Shown: positions 1 to 5,284 of the stretch, in pieces
Numbering within the stretch: the stretch's first letter is position 1
How the letters are laid out: every line of letters begins with the position of its first letter
From: a bacterium
Lineage (GTDB): Bacteria > UBP15 > UBA6099 > DSWB01
Length of the DNA stretch: 9,185 nt
Assembly: GCA_020061125.1 (NCBI GenBank)
Contig: JAGUYV010000484.1
Location: forward strand, 1 to 9,185
Direction: 5' to 3'
The notes under the pieces: model-generated
The model's input: the letters and a program-made list of their open reading frames with translations, nothing else
Told to the model about the DNA's origin: nothing
The model's database searches: none
Program-made: the position numbers and the translations under genes

Positions 1-107
1 CCAACGCCGCGCTTGTGGCCGCGGGCGTGCCCGTGCTCGGCCTGCGCGAGCAGGGCGCGGGTCTCGAAGACATCTATTTCAAACTCTCCAGCCACGAGGT
101 GCAGTGA
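1..107 (+). CDS. ABC transporter ATP-binding protein, C-terminal end only
   Basis: This is the last 34 codons of a gene whose start lies outside the window; the TGA stop is at 105-107. The visible peptide begins NAALVAAGVPVLGL and ends with GLEDIYFKLSSHEVQ. The pattern of a hydrophobic 'LV..G..V..L' strand followed by 'LEDIYF.L' is the usual extreme C-terminus of ATPase subunits of ABC-2-type exporters. The next gene, a polytopic permease, begins one base after the stop, so the two probably form an ATPase/permease pair and are translationally linked. The Walker and signature motifs are upstream and cannot be seen, so the family call rests on the tail motif and the context. Confidence 0.8.
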   Translation, partial: NAALVAAGVPVLGLREQGAGLEDIYFKLSSHEVQ

Positions 108-108
108 C

Positions 109-1752
109 ATGGCCAACCTGGAATTCGCAATGAAACTGCCCGAGGCGTGGCGCCTGCTGCGCATCGCCTGGCGGCCCTCGCGCATGCTCGGCCTCGCTCT
201 GCTTTCCGTTGCCGTTTGCGCGCTCATCATTTTCTTCGCCTACACCAACGCGTTCGTCACGCATCATGATCCCGCCGTCATGGAGTCCTGGCGGACCTTC
301 GAGCGCGCGTCTTTTTACCGGATTTCATTCATGGGCATTATGGTCTATCAGTGCCTGTTGTGGCTGATCGCGCTGCCCGTGCAGGTGGGGTCCGCGGCCA
401 ACGGCGAGTTCGTGACCGGCACATGGATCTTTCAGCAGACCGCGCCGCAGAGCGCGCGACGCCTGCTGCTCGGCAAACTGCTCGGCGGCGGGGGCGACAT
501 CTACACCGCGTCCGCCACGGCCGCTCCCTTCGCGCTCATTTTCATGCTCCTGGCGCGCCTGCCGCTGCTGAATTTGGCCGCAGGCCTGGCCCTGCTTTTT
601 ATCCTGTCCTTCACCATCGCGTCCCTCATGATCTTCGCTTCCGTGGTTTCTGAAAAAAGGCACGCCTCCATGGTGCATGGCATCATGATTTTTCTGGTGC
701 TGGGGATTCTCTACACATCGTCCATGCTGGAATTTGAAACAGGGAACAGTTCCATCTTCAGCATCGTCTCCCTGCTCCATTTTGCAATCCTGCCCGAGGC
801 GGTGCGCGGCTCACTCATGAAAACCACCGAGTTCTTCGGCATGGACATGGGCACGCTCGCGCTGGCCGCGGTTTTCTATTCGTGCATCGGGCTTGCGTTC
901 TTTCTCTCGGCCGAGGCCCAGGCCCTGCGGCTCATGAGCACGCCGCGAAGCCGCGGCATGCTCGTGCCCCTGTTCCTCACGGCCGCGTTCTTTTTCATCG
1001 GTTTCGCCTGGGTCACGCCTTCGGATGTGCAGGCCATGGCGGCCAAGCAAAGCGAGTGGTACACCGTATCCAGACAGGCTCTGGACCGGTTCCAGATCTC
1101 CGCGGTTTTCTTCAACATAATCATGGCCGCGCTGCTGTATGGAGTCATCCTGTTGCACGCGCGGCCCATGAACGATGTGAGGCCGTGGCTGTACCGCCGG
1201 GCGCGGCGCGGATTTTCCGCGGCGGATTTGTTCGACCCCGGCGCGCCCGCAGCGTACACGGTGGTCCCGCTCCTTGGCGTGGCCGCGGCGTGCGCGGGCT
1301 TGCTATTCTGGAATCACGGCATCCTGGTGAGGCGGTTTGAGGCCCCCCCGGACTCCACCGGAATCCTGTTGCTGTACACCATGCTGCCGCTGGCGGCGGT
1401 GGTGCTGCGCGACGCCCTGTTCCTGCAGGCCGCGCGGTTCCATTTCAAACGCGGTCTGGCTGCGGCCGCGCTCATTTACTTCGTTGGTTTCTGTCTGACT
1501 TCGCTTTTCATCAACGCGGGGTCATCGAATCTGGGAGGGGCAGTGCTGATTGACTTGAGTCCCGTCACGGCCATTGGCGCGCCCGGCTTTGCTACCAATG
1601 CAATAGCAGACAATGTGGGATTTCTCTGGAGTGGCGTGGCAGTCAACCTGATCCTCGCCGCGCTGTTCGGCCTGTATGTGCGAAGCGCCCTGAACAGGGA
1701 AAAGGCCAAGCTGGAAAAAGACCTGCCGCCCGCGCCCGCACAGCCGCAGTGA
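109..1752 (+). CDS. ABC-2-type transporter permease, large polytopic
   Basis: This predicted 547-residue inner-membrane protein would form the channel of an ABC exporter powered by the ATPase that ends just upstream. The substrate is unknown. I start it at ATG 109 because an open frame further upstream would overlap the ATPase gene, while a GAGG at 96-99 sits nine bases before this ATG. ATG 130 is a weaker alternative. About twelve hydrophobic segments are visible, the first at roughly residues 27-46. The stretch GTWIFQQTAP..ARRLLLGK (residues 104-123) follows a large first periplasmic loop and resembles the 'GT.....L.P.S....LLGK' coupling helix typical of ABC-2 permeases. At about 550 residues it is roughly twice the size of a single six-helix ABC-2 half, so it may carry two halves in one chain. 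The C-terminus (EKAKLEKDLPPAPAQPQ) is charged and proline-rich, probably cytoplasmic. Confidence 0.8.
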   Translation: MANLEFAMKLPEAWRLLRIAWRPSRMLGLALLSVAVCALIIFFAYTNAFVTHHDPAVMESWRTFERASFYRISFMGIMVYQCLLWLIALPVQVGSAANGEFVTGTWIFQQTAPQSARRLLLGKLLGGGGDIYTASATAAPFALIFMLLARLPLLNLAAGLALLFILSFTIASLMIFASVVSEKRHASMVHGIMIFLVLGILYTSSMLEFETGNSSIFSIVSLLHFAILPEAVRGSLMKTTEFFGMDMGTLALAAVFYSCIGLAFFLSAEAQALRLMSTPRSRGMLVPLFLTAAFFFIGFAWVTPSDVQAMAAKQSEWYTVSRQALDRFQISAVFFNIIMAALLYGVILLHARPMNDVRPWLYRRARRGFSAADLFDPGAPAAYTVVPLLGVAAACAGLLFWNHGILVRRFEAPPDSTGILLLYTMLPLAAVVLRDALFLQAARFHFKRGLAAAALIYFVGFCLTSLFINAGSSNLGGAVLIDLSPVTAIGAPGFATNAIADNVGFLWSGVAVNLILAALFGLYVRSALNREKAKLEKDLPPAPAQPQ

Positions 1753-1810
1753 GTCCGGCGCGAGCAGAAGCAAAAGCAAAGGCAATGATAACCACAGAGA
1801 GCGCAGAGGG

Positions 1811-1827
1811 CGCGGCGCCGGGCCGCG
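1811..1827. other. GC-rich hairpin at the end of the left repeat arm
   Basis: CGCGGC (1811-1816) can pair with GCCGCG (1822-1827) around a five-base loop. It lies about 60 bases past the ABC permease stop but is not followed by a T-run on the plus strand, so I do not call it an intrinsic terminator. Comparable GC palindromes sit next to the other copies of the CAGAGGGCGCGG repeat: GGCCGCGGCC at 2100-2109 and CGGCC/GGCCG at 3073-3085. The hairpin therefore looks like part of the repeat module. Confidence 0.5.
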
Positions 1828-1864
1828 AAGACAAGGCTCACAAAATTATTCAAGCACAAAAAAA

Positions 1865-1891
1865 TGTAGGGCGCGGTCGCCGAACCGCGCC
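1865..1891 (+). repeat. 27-base palindromic repeat, left copy
   Basis: The unit reads TGTAGGGCGCGGTCGCCGAA and continues to 1891. It is itself a hairpin: GGCGCGGT (1870-1877) pairs perfectly with ACCGCGCC (1884-1891) across the loop CGCCGA. The exact reverse complement of all 27 bases is found at 1978-2004, 86 bases downstream. Palindromic units with a GTAGGG lead-in and a GC-rich stem of this kind resemble dispersed intergenic repeats that I recall from several bacterial phyla; that similarity is from memory and was not searched. Confidence 0.85.
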
Positions 1892-1977
1892 GCGCGGGGC
1901 TGAAAACCAGCGCCCTTGAATCAGAGAATTCTCTTATTGTGCATTCGGGATTTGCCCGGACAATCCGCCGTGCATTT

Positions 1978-2004
1978 GGCGCGGTTCGGCGACCGCGCCC
2001 TACA
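1978..2004 (-). repeat. 27-base palindromic repeat, right copy (inverted)
   Basis: This is the perfect reverse complement of 1865-1891, ending in CCGCGCCCTACA on the plus strand. It folds into the same eight-pair hairpin. Complete identity between the copies, while the outer arms have drifted, suggests either recent duplication or conversion, or a constraint on this inner unit. Confidence 0.85.
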
Positions 2005-2058
2005 TTCTCTGCGCCCTTCGGGGCCTCCGCGGTTATCATTGCCATTGCATTTGCTTTT

Positions 2059-2085
2059 CTCCGCGCCTCCGCGTCTCCGCGGTGT
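2059..2085 (-). repeat. Three tandem 8-base units of the ACCGCGGAG-type repeat
   Basis: On the plus strand three octamers follow each other: CTCCGCGC (2059-2066), CTCCGCGT (2067-2074) and CTCCGCGG (2075-2082). Read on the minus strand this is ACACCGCGGAG followed by ACGCGGAG and GCGCGGAG. It is the same kind of purine-rich 'ACC.CGGAG' run that appears at 3034-3075, in the opposite orientation. It directly abuts the right outer arm of the large inverted repeat. Confidence 0.75.
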
Positions 2086-2111
2086 CCTTTCTCCTCCTGG
2101 CCGCGGCCCAC

Positions 2112-2140
2112 TTGTGCCGCAATCCTCCACGCATTAAACT
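2112..2140 (+). promoter_or_regulatory. Possible weak sigma-70 promoter for the TauE/SafE gene
   Basis: TTGTGC (2112-2117) and TAAACT (2135-2140) are separated by 17 bases and lie about 45 bases before the transporter start. The -35 keeps TTG and the -10 keeps four of six consensus bases. It lies in the first stretch past the repeats where the sequence becomes less GC-rich. The match is only moderate and could be chance. Confidence 0.3.
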
Positions 2141-2183
2141 TAGCCGTGCCCCAGCGGCATGATCTTTTCCTGCGGCGGTTGCG

Positions 2184-2933
2184 GTGATGCCCGAGTTGCG
2201 GTTCGCGGTGCTTTTGTCGGTTGTGCTACTGGCCAATGTGGTGGAGGCCGTGACCGGGTTCGGCAGCACCATCATCGCCGTCACCATCTGCGCGCATTTC
2301 TACCCCATAGACTTTCTGGTGCCCGTGCTGGTGCCCGCGAACCTGGTGTTGAGCGGCTACATCGTGGCGCGGCACCGCGCGCACATCAATGCGCGGCTGC
2401 TGTTCGGCGTGATCCTGCCGTTCGTGGGCGTGGGCGCGGCGGGCGGGCTGTACCTGTTCAACAGCATGGGCACGGACAGGCTCAAGCTGGTGTTCGGGGT
2501 TTTCGTGCTGGCGTTTTCGCTGTTCCAGTTCGTGCGCACGGCGCGCATGAAGGAGGGCGAGGAACCCGCGCCCCTGGGCAGGCTCCAGGCCGGGCTGTGG
2601 CTCTTTGGCGGCGGAATCATGCAGGGCATGTACGCCAGCGGCGGCCCCATGGTGGTGTATTACTCCAGCCGGGTGTTCAAGGACAAGGGCGCGTTCCGCG
2701 CCACGCTGTCGTGCCTGTGGCTGATTGTCAATATCTGCATGAGCGTGAGTTACGCGCTCACGCACAAGATGACGCCCGAGACCCTGCGCATGAGCGGGCT
2801 GATCCTGCCGTGCATCGTGCTGGGCATCGTGATCGGCGAGGCTGTGCACAAGCGAATCCCGGAGCGCGCGTTCCGCATTGTGGTGTATGCGCTGCTGATC
2901 GTGGCGGGCGCGGCCCTGGTGTCCAATGGATGA
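2184..2933 (+). CDS. TauE/SafE-family (DUF81) membrane transporter
   Basis: The product is a 249-residue polytopic membrane protein from the family that includes anion exporters for sulfite, sulfoacetate or other small organic anions. The actual substrate here is unknown. About eight hydrophobic segments fall in two similar halves. The glycine-rich signature appears in each half: EAVTGFGSTIIAV near residues 21-33 and FGGGIMQGMYASGGP near 141-155. The length is normal for the family. The start is GTG 2184 or, one codon later, ATG 2187; an in-frame TGA at 2160 excludes longer versions and no clear ribosome-binding site helps to choose. The gene is bracketed by repeat clusters and runs convergently towards the dsr operon. 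A sulfite or sulfonate role next to dsr genes is tempting, but nothing in the sequence proves it. Confidence 0.88.
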   Translation: MMPELRFAVLLSVVLLANVVEAVTGFGSTIIAVTICAHFYPIDFLVPVLVPANLVLSGYIVARHRAHINARLLFGVILPFVGVGAAGGLYLFNSMGTDRLKLVFGVFVLAFSLFQFVRTARMKEGEEPAPLGRLQAGLWLFGGGIMQGMYASGGPMVVYYSSRVFKDKGAFRATLSCLWLIVNICMSVSYALTHKMTPETLRMSGLILPCIVLGIVIGEAVHKRIPERAFRIVVYALLIVAGAALVSNG

Positions 2934-2935
2934 GG

Positions 2936-2950
2936 GGGAGACAGTCTCCC
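2936..2950. other. Small perfect dyad after the TauE/SafE gene
   Basis: GGGAGAC (2936-2942) and GTCTCCC (2944-2950) are exact reverse complements separated by one base, starting three bases past the stop codon. As RNA it would form a six-pair stem with a three-base loop. No T-run follows, so termination activity is uncertain. Confidence 0.5.
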
Positions 2951-2980
2951 GGCTTCCGGCTTCTGTCTTCCGGCTCCCGG
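2950..2980 (+). repeat. Heptamer tandem repeat (CGGCTTC-like, about 4.4 units)
   Basis: Seven-base units follow each other without a break: CGGCTTC, CGGCTTC, TGTCTTC, CGGCTCC and a partial CGG. The strand bias is pyrimidine-rich. It starts at the last base of the dyad behind the transporter gene and is followed directly by a pentamer repeat. No reading frame uses it convincingly. Confidence 0.8.
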
Positions 2981-2981
2981 T

Positions 2982-3001
2982 AAAGCAAAGCAAAGCAAAG
3001 C
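2982..3001 (+). repeat. AAAGC pentamer, four perfect tandem copies
   Basis: Four exact AAAGC units are followed by degenerate relatives (AAATGC, AAAGGC) up to about 3013. The same A-rich lead-in, in shorter form (GCAAAAGCAAAGGCAATGA), precedes the repeat at 1770-1799, so the pentamer run looks like an expanded version of the repeat's 5' tail. It is intergenic, so a change in copy number would not shift a reading frame. Confidence 0.85.
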
Positions 3002-3075
3002 AAATGCAAAGGCAGAAACAAAAGCAATGATTACCACGGAGGCCACAGAGGGCGCAGAGGCCACAGAGGGCGCGG
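3002..3075 (+). repeat. Third copy of the ATGATAACC / ACCACGGAG repeat, with an 18-base tandem duplication
   Basis: After an A-rich lead-in the sequence reads GCAATGATTACCACGGAG (3024-3041), the counterpart of GCAATGATAACCACAGAG at 1782-1799. An 18-base unit, AGGCCACAGAGGGCGCAG (3040-3057), is then repeated with one change at 3058-3075. A short GC palindrome (CGGCC 3073-3077 / GGCCG 3081-3085) closes the module. This copy is in direct orientation to the left arm of the upstream element and inverted to its right arm, so the transporter gene lies between repeat copies of both orientations. Confidence 0.8.
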
Positions 3076-3096
3076 CCCGCGGCCGTGCGAAATGAA

Positions 3097-3124
3097 CTCC
3101 GCGCCCCCGTGTTCTCCGTGATAA
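3097..3124 (-). repeat. Inverted copy of the ACCACGGAG repeat
   Basis: On the minus strand this reads TTATCACGGAGAACACGGGG and ends in GCGCGGAG. It resembles the plus-strand TTACCACGGAGGCCACAGAG beginning at 3031. The two opposite copies flank a 21-base spacer (3076-3096), again giving an arrangement of facing repeat arms like the one at 1770-2054 but shorter and more diverged. Confidence 0.65.
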
Positions 3125-3171
3125 CAGACGAAGATTTATCTATTTAGCGAGGCATTTTTCAGAAACAATGA

Positions 3172-3199
3172 AAAGGGCGCGGTGTTTGCCGCGCCCTTT
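3172..3199 (-). terminator. Likely intrinsic terminator of the dsr operon
   Basis: AAAGGGCGCGG (3172-3182) pairs perfectly with CCGCGCCCTTT (3189-3199) over a six-base loop, an eleven-pair stem. Read on the minus strand, the direction of the dsr operon, the stem is followed by TTTTCATTGTTTC, a modest U-rich tail. It lies about 60 bases past the dsrP stop. On the plus strand the run after the stem is only TTTG, so it serves the minus strand better, although it may also stop transcripts arriving from the TauE/SafE gene. Confidence 0.75.
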
Positions 3200-3205
3200 G
3201 TGTCT

Positions 3206-3245
3206 GATTCGTGTTGATTCGATTTTATTCGTGCGGATTCGTGAT
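3206..3245. repeat. GATTCGTG-type repeat, four units of 9-11 bases
   Basis: Units GATTCGTGTT (3206-3215), GATTCGATTTT (3216-3226), ATTCGTGCG (3227-3235) and GATTCGTGAT (3236-3245) follow each other. The array lies between the dsrP stop and the terminator hairpin, so it would be transcribed as the 3' untranslated region of the dsr message. Runs of ATTCGTG with near-helical spacing are, as far as I recall, a dispersed intergenic repeat in various bacteria; this was not searched. Confidence 0.75.
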
Positions 3246-3257
3246 CCGCTTTTTGCC

Positions 3258-4442
3258 TTACTGCCTCTCCGCGGAGGGCAGGCCGTGCTCGCGCACGCCG
3301 ATGATGATCTTGTAGAGCACGGTGAGAGTGAGCGCGCCGATGGCGTAGATGCCGATGGTCACGGCCAGCTCGATGGCGGTGGGCACATACTCGGTGATGT
3401 GCAGCAGCGGGCTGGGGATGAACCCGGCCAGCACCATGCCCAGGCCTTTCTCGAGCCACAGGGCCAGGATCACCGCGCCGCACAGGAACGGCAGCAGGGT
3501 GAAGTTCTTGCGCGTGGACGGGATCACCAGGAAGATGGCGGCGATGACGCCCAGGATCTGGCCGAACCACATGAAGGGCACCAGGTTGTTGTAGGTTTCG
3601 CCGTGGTGTTCGAGGCCCTTGAACATGTAGATGAACGGCTCCATGTGGTGGGGCATGTCGGCGTAGAACACGGTGAAGATTTCCAGGCCCACGAAGAAGA
3701 TGTTGAGGCACATGGCGTAGGTCACGACCGTGGACAGGGTTTTGATGGCCTGTTCGCCGGGGTCGAAGCGGCTGACCTTGCGCACGATGAAGGACAGGAT
3801 GATGAGCAGGGACGGGCCTGCGGCGAAGGCCGAGGCCAGGAAGCGGGGCGCCAGGATGGCGGTCATCCAGAACGGGCGCGCCTCGAGGCCCGCGTACAGG
3901 AACGCGGTGACCGTGTGGATGCTGACCGCCCAGGGCACGGACAGGAAGATGAAGAACTTGAGCCAGCCCGGATAATGCACGCCCTTGCGCTCGCAGTCGA
4001 GCGAGATGCAGCCCACGATGAGGTTGATGCCCAGGTATCCGAACAGAACCGTCATGTCGAAGAACATCACGGAATTGGGCGTGGGGTGCAGCATGACATT
4101 GAGCATGCGCATGGGCTGGCCCATGTCGGCCGCGATGAACAGCATGCAGACCAGGACCGCGGGCACTGCCAGGAATTCGGCCATGATCACCATCTTGCCG
4201 AACGCCTTGTAGTCGTGCAGATAATAGGGGATGACGACCATGACCGCGGCTGCGGCCACGCCCACCATGAAGGTGAACTGGGCGATGTAAAAGCCCCAGG
4301 ACACATCGCGGCTCATGCCGGTCACGGTCAGGCCGTCGCGCAACTGGAAGCTGTACGCGAACACGCCCGCCCCGATGACGGCGAGCAGCAGGCCGATGAA
4401 GGCCCAGTATTTCTTGCTTCCTCGGAATACGTGATCAAGCAT
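3258..4442 (-). CDS. dsrP: DsrP, NrfD-type integral membrane subunit of the DsrMKJOP complex
   Basis: The 394-residue product is a polytopic protein of about ten transmembrane helices, belonging to the NrfD/PsrC family. It is expected to exchange electrons between the quinone pool and the exported iron-sulfur subunit DsrO. Visible family features are an N-terminal helix at about residues 13-31, the segment WGFYIAQFTFMVGVAAAA (about 49-66), and repeated long hydrophobic helices to near the C-terminus, which ends in a short polar tail (REHGLPSAERQ). It is the last gene of the operon. The ATG is preceded by GAGGTAGGAG at a workable distance and by a stem-loop in the 50-base gap behind dsrO. The length fits the family, and the order M-K-J-O-P makes the assignment secure. 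Confidence 0.95.
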   Translation of the reverse strand: MLDHVFRGSKKYWAFIGLLLAVIGAGVFAYSFQLRDGLTVTGMSRDVSWGFYIAQFTFMVGVAAAAVMVVIPYYLHDYKAFGKMVIMAEFLAVPAVLVCMLFIAADMGQPMRMLNVMLHPTPNSVMFFDMTVLFGYLGINLIVGCISLDCERKGVHYPGWLKFFIFLSVPWAVSIHTVTAFLYAGLEARPFWMTAILAPRFLASAFAAGPSLLIILSFIVRKVSRFDPGEQAIKTLSTVVTYAMCLNIFFVGLEIFTVFYADMPHHMEPFIYMFKGLEHHGETYNNLVPFMWFGQILGVIAAIFLVIPSTRKNFTLLPFLCGAVILALWLEKGLGMVLAGFIPSPLLHITEYVPTAIELAVTIGIYAIGALTLTVLYKIIIGVREHGLPSAERQ

Positions 4443-4459
4443 TGTCTCCTACCTCATTC

Positions 4460-4479
4460 CTGCGCCGCGGCGGGCGCAG
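4460..4479 (-). promoter_or_regulatory. Intercistronic stem-loop between dsrO and dsrP
   Basis: CTGCGCC and GGCGCAG form a perfect seven-pair stem around a six-base loop in the only sizeable gap of the operon (50 bases). No U-run follows on the minus strand, so it is not an obvious terminator. Its base lies about 17 bases before the dsrP start, just upstream of the ribosome-binding region. It may act as an RNA processing or stability element that sets dsrP levels relative to dsrMKJO; that is inference. Confidence 0.55.
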
Positions 4480-4492
4480 TCCAGGATGGAAT

Positions 4493-5281
4493 TTAGAGTT
4501 TGTAGTACACATTCGGGCCGGTGCCCAGGTTGAGCTGCCGGACCAGGGTGTGGTTTTCCGTGAGATATTTATAGATTTCGGATTCCGGGTCGTTGACATT
4601 GCCGAAGACCATGGCGCCTGGCACGATGGCGTTGGCGGCCTCGACGCAAGCGGGCTGCCGGCCCTCGCGGATGCGGTCCGCGCAGAAGGTGCATTTCTCG
4701 ACCACGCCCATGGAGCGGGTCGGGTACAGGGTGTTGGCGGGTTTTTCCGTGTCCATGAACTTGCGCGGGTCGCTGTAGTTGAAGCTGCGGGCGCCGAACG
4801 GGCAGGCGGCCATGCAGAAGCGGCAGCCGATGCAGCGGTGCATGTCCATCATCACGATGCCGTCGCTCTTGCGCTTCCATGTGGCCTTGGTGGGGCACAC
4901 GCGTACGCACGACGGGCGGTCGCAATGGTTGCACAGCACGACCACCTGCTTGTCGTGCAGCTTGTGCGCCATGCGCGCGTGCGCCTGTTCCGGGAACACA
5001 TTCTGGAAAGCCTCGGTCCAGATCCATTTAATCTCTTCGTCCTTGAGGTCCGCGGGCACGGCCGGAACATTGTGTTCGGTGTGGCAGGCTTTCTGCGCGG
5101 CGTCGGCCAGGGCCTTGTTGTCGCACTTTTGCACATCAATGACCATGCCCCACTGGATCGAGTCCGTGGCGGCGCCGTGGCCGGAGACCGCGCGCACGCC
5201 CGCAGAGAGCACGGGCAGGGCGGCGATGCCGAGCGAAGCGATGGACGCTTTTTTCAGAAAATCGCGTCTGCTGTCATCCAT
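4493..5281 (-). CDS. dsrO: DsrO, Tat-exported ferredoxin-like iron-sulfur subunit
   Basis: This 262-residue periplasmic electron-transfer subunit links the cytochrome DsrJ with the membrane protein DsrP. The N-terminus carries a twin-arginine signal (SRRDFLKKA, residues 4-12) and a hydrophobic stretch ending near residue 30. Cysteine groups are 117/120/125/129, 140/143/146/150 and 187/190/202, plus isolated C53 and C66. With the cross-ligation usual in this fold, C66 would complete the 187/190/202 group, giving three [4Fe-4S] clusters. The fourth cluster site of NrfC/PsrB relatives lacks its ligands here, leaving C53 unpaired. The ATG follows the dsrJ stop after three bases, with GGGAGG about ten bases ahead. 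The cluster count is inferred from the motifs. Confidence 0.95.
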   Translation of the reverse strand: MDDSRRDFLKKASIASLGIAALPVLSAGVRAVSGHGAATDSIQWGMVIDVQKCDNKALADAAQKACHTEHNVPAVPADLKDEEIKWIWTEAFQNVFPEQAHARMAHKLHDKQVVVLCNHCDRPSCVRVCPTKATWKRKSDGIVMMDMHRCIGCRFCMAACPFGARSFNYSDPRKFMDTEKPANTLYPTRSMGVVEKCTFCADRIREGRQPACVEAANAIVPGAMVFGNVNDPESEIYKYLTENHTLVRQLNLGTGPNVYYKL

Positions 5282-5284
5282 GGG

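Larger units (their letters stand above)
1770..2054. repeat. Large imperfect inverted repeat (MITE-like or repeat-on-repeat palindrome)
   Basis: This spacer between the ABC permease and the TauE/SafE gene is built as nested inverted repeats. The outer arms, 1770-1799 and 2025-2054, match in about 26 of 30 positions when one is reverse-complemented; both contain GGCAATGATAACC. The inner arms are a perfect 27-base inverted repeat (listed separately). Between the left arms lies a purine-rich CAGAGAGCGCAGAGGGCGCGG stretch; a related stretch on the opposite strand follows the right inner arm at about 2006-2030. Small hairpins inside are GGG-GCTG/CAGC-CCC with one bulged base (1896-1915) and the 12-base palindrome AGAGAATTCTCT (1923-1934). 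No transposase-like frame is present. It could be a non-autonomous mobile element or two copies of a dispersed intergenic repeat in inverted orientation. Confidence 0.75.

Noticed and set aside
13-108. N-terminal extension of the ABC permease from ATG 13
   Set aside because: The extension would overlap the clearly recognisable C-terminus of the upstream ATPase in another frame, and its peptide is Arg/Ser/Cys-rich without membrane or domain character.
1865-2004. CRISPR-like arrangement of two 27-base palindromic repeats
   Set aside because: There are only two copies, they are in inverted orientation, the distance is 86 bases, and there is no further repeat or cas gene.
1476-2111. Minus-strand open frame crossing the permease end and the repeat spacer
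   Set aside because: It half overlaps a real gene in antisense and half translates palindromic repeats. There is no plausible start signal or domain.
2159-2983. Overlapping plus-strand frame starting with ATG 2159
   Set aside because: The translation is Arg/Gly/Ala-rich and without hydrophobic segments, while the frame at 2184 gives a complete TauE/SafE protein.
2982-3001. AAAGC tandem as a phase-variation switch
   Set aside because: It lies about 50 bases after the transporter stop, not within a frame or between promoter elements, so copy-number change has no visible target.
3168-4496. Long plus-strand open frame opposite dsrP
   Set aside because: It is the antisense shadow of dsrP: rich in His, Gly, Asp and Glu with no recognisable domain. 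The minus-strand frame gives a clear membrane protein in operon order.
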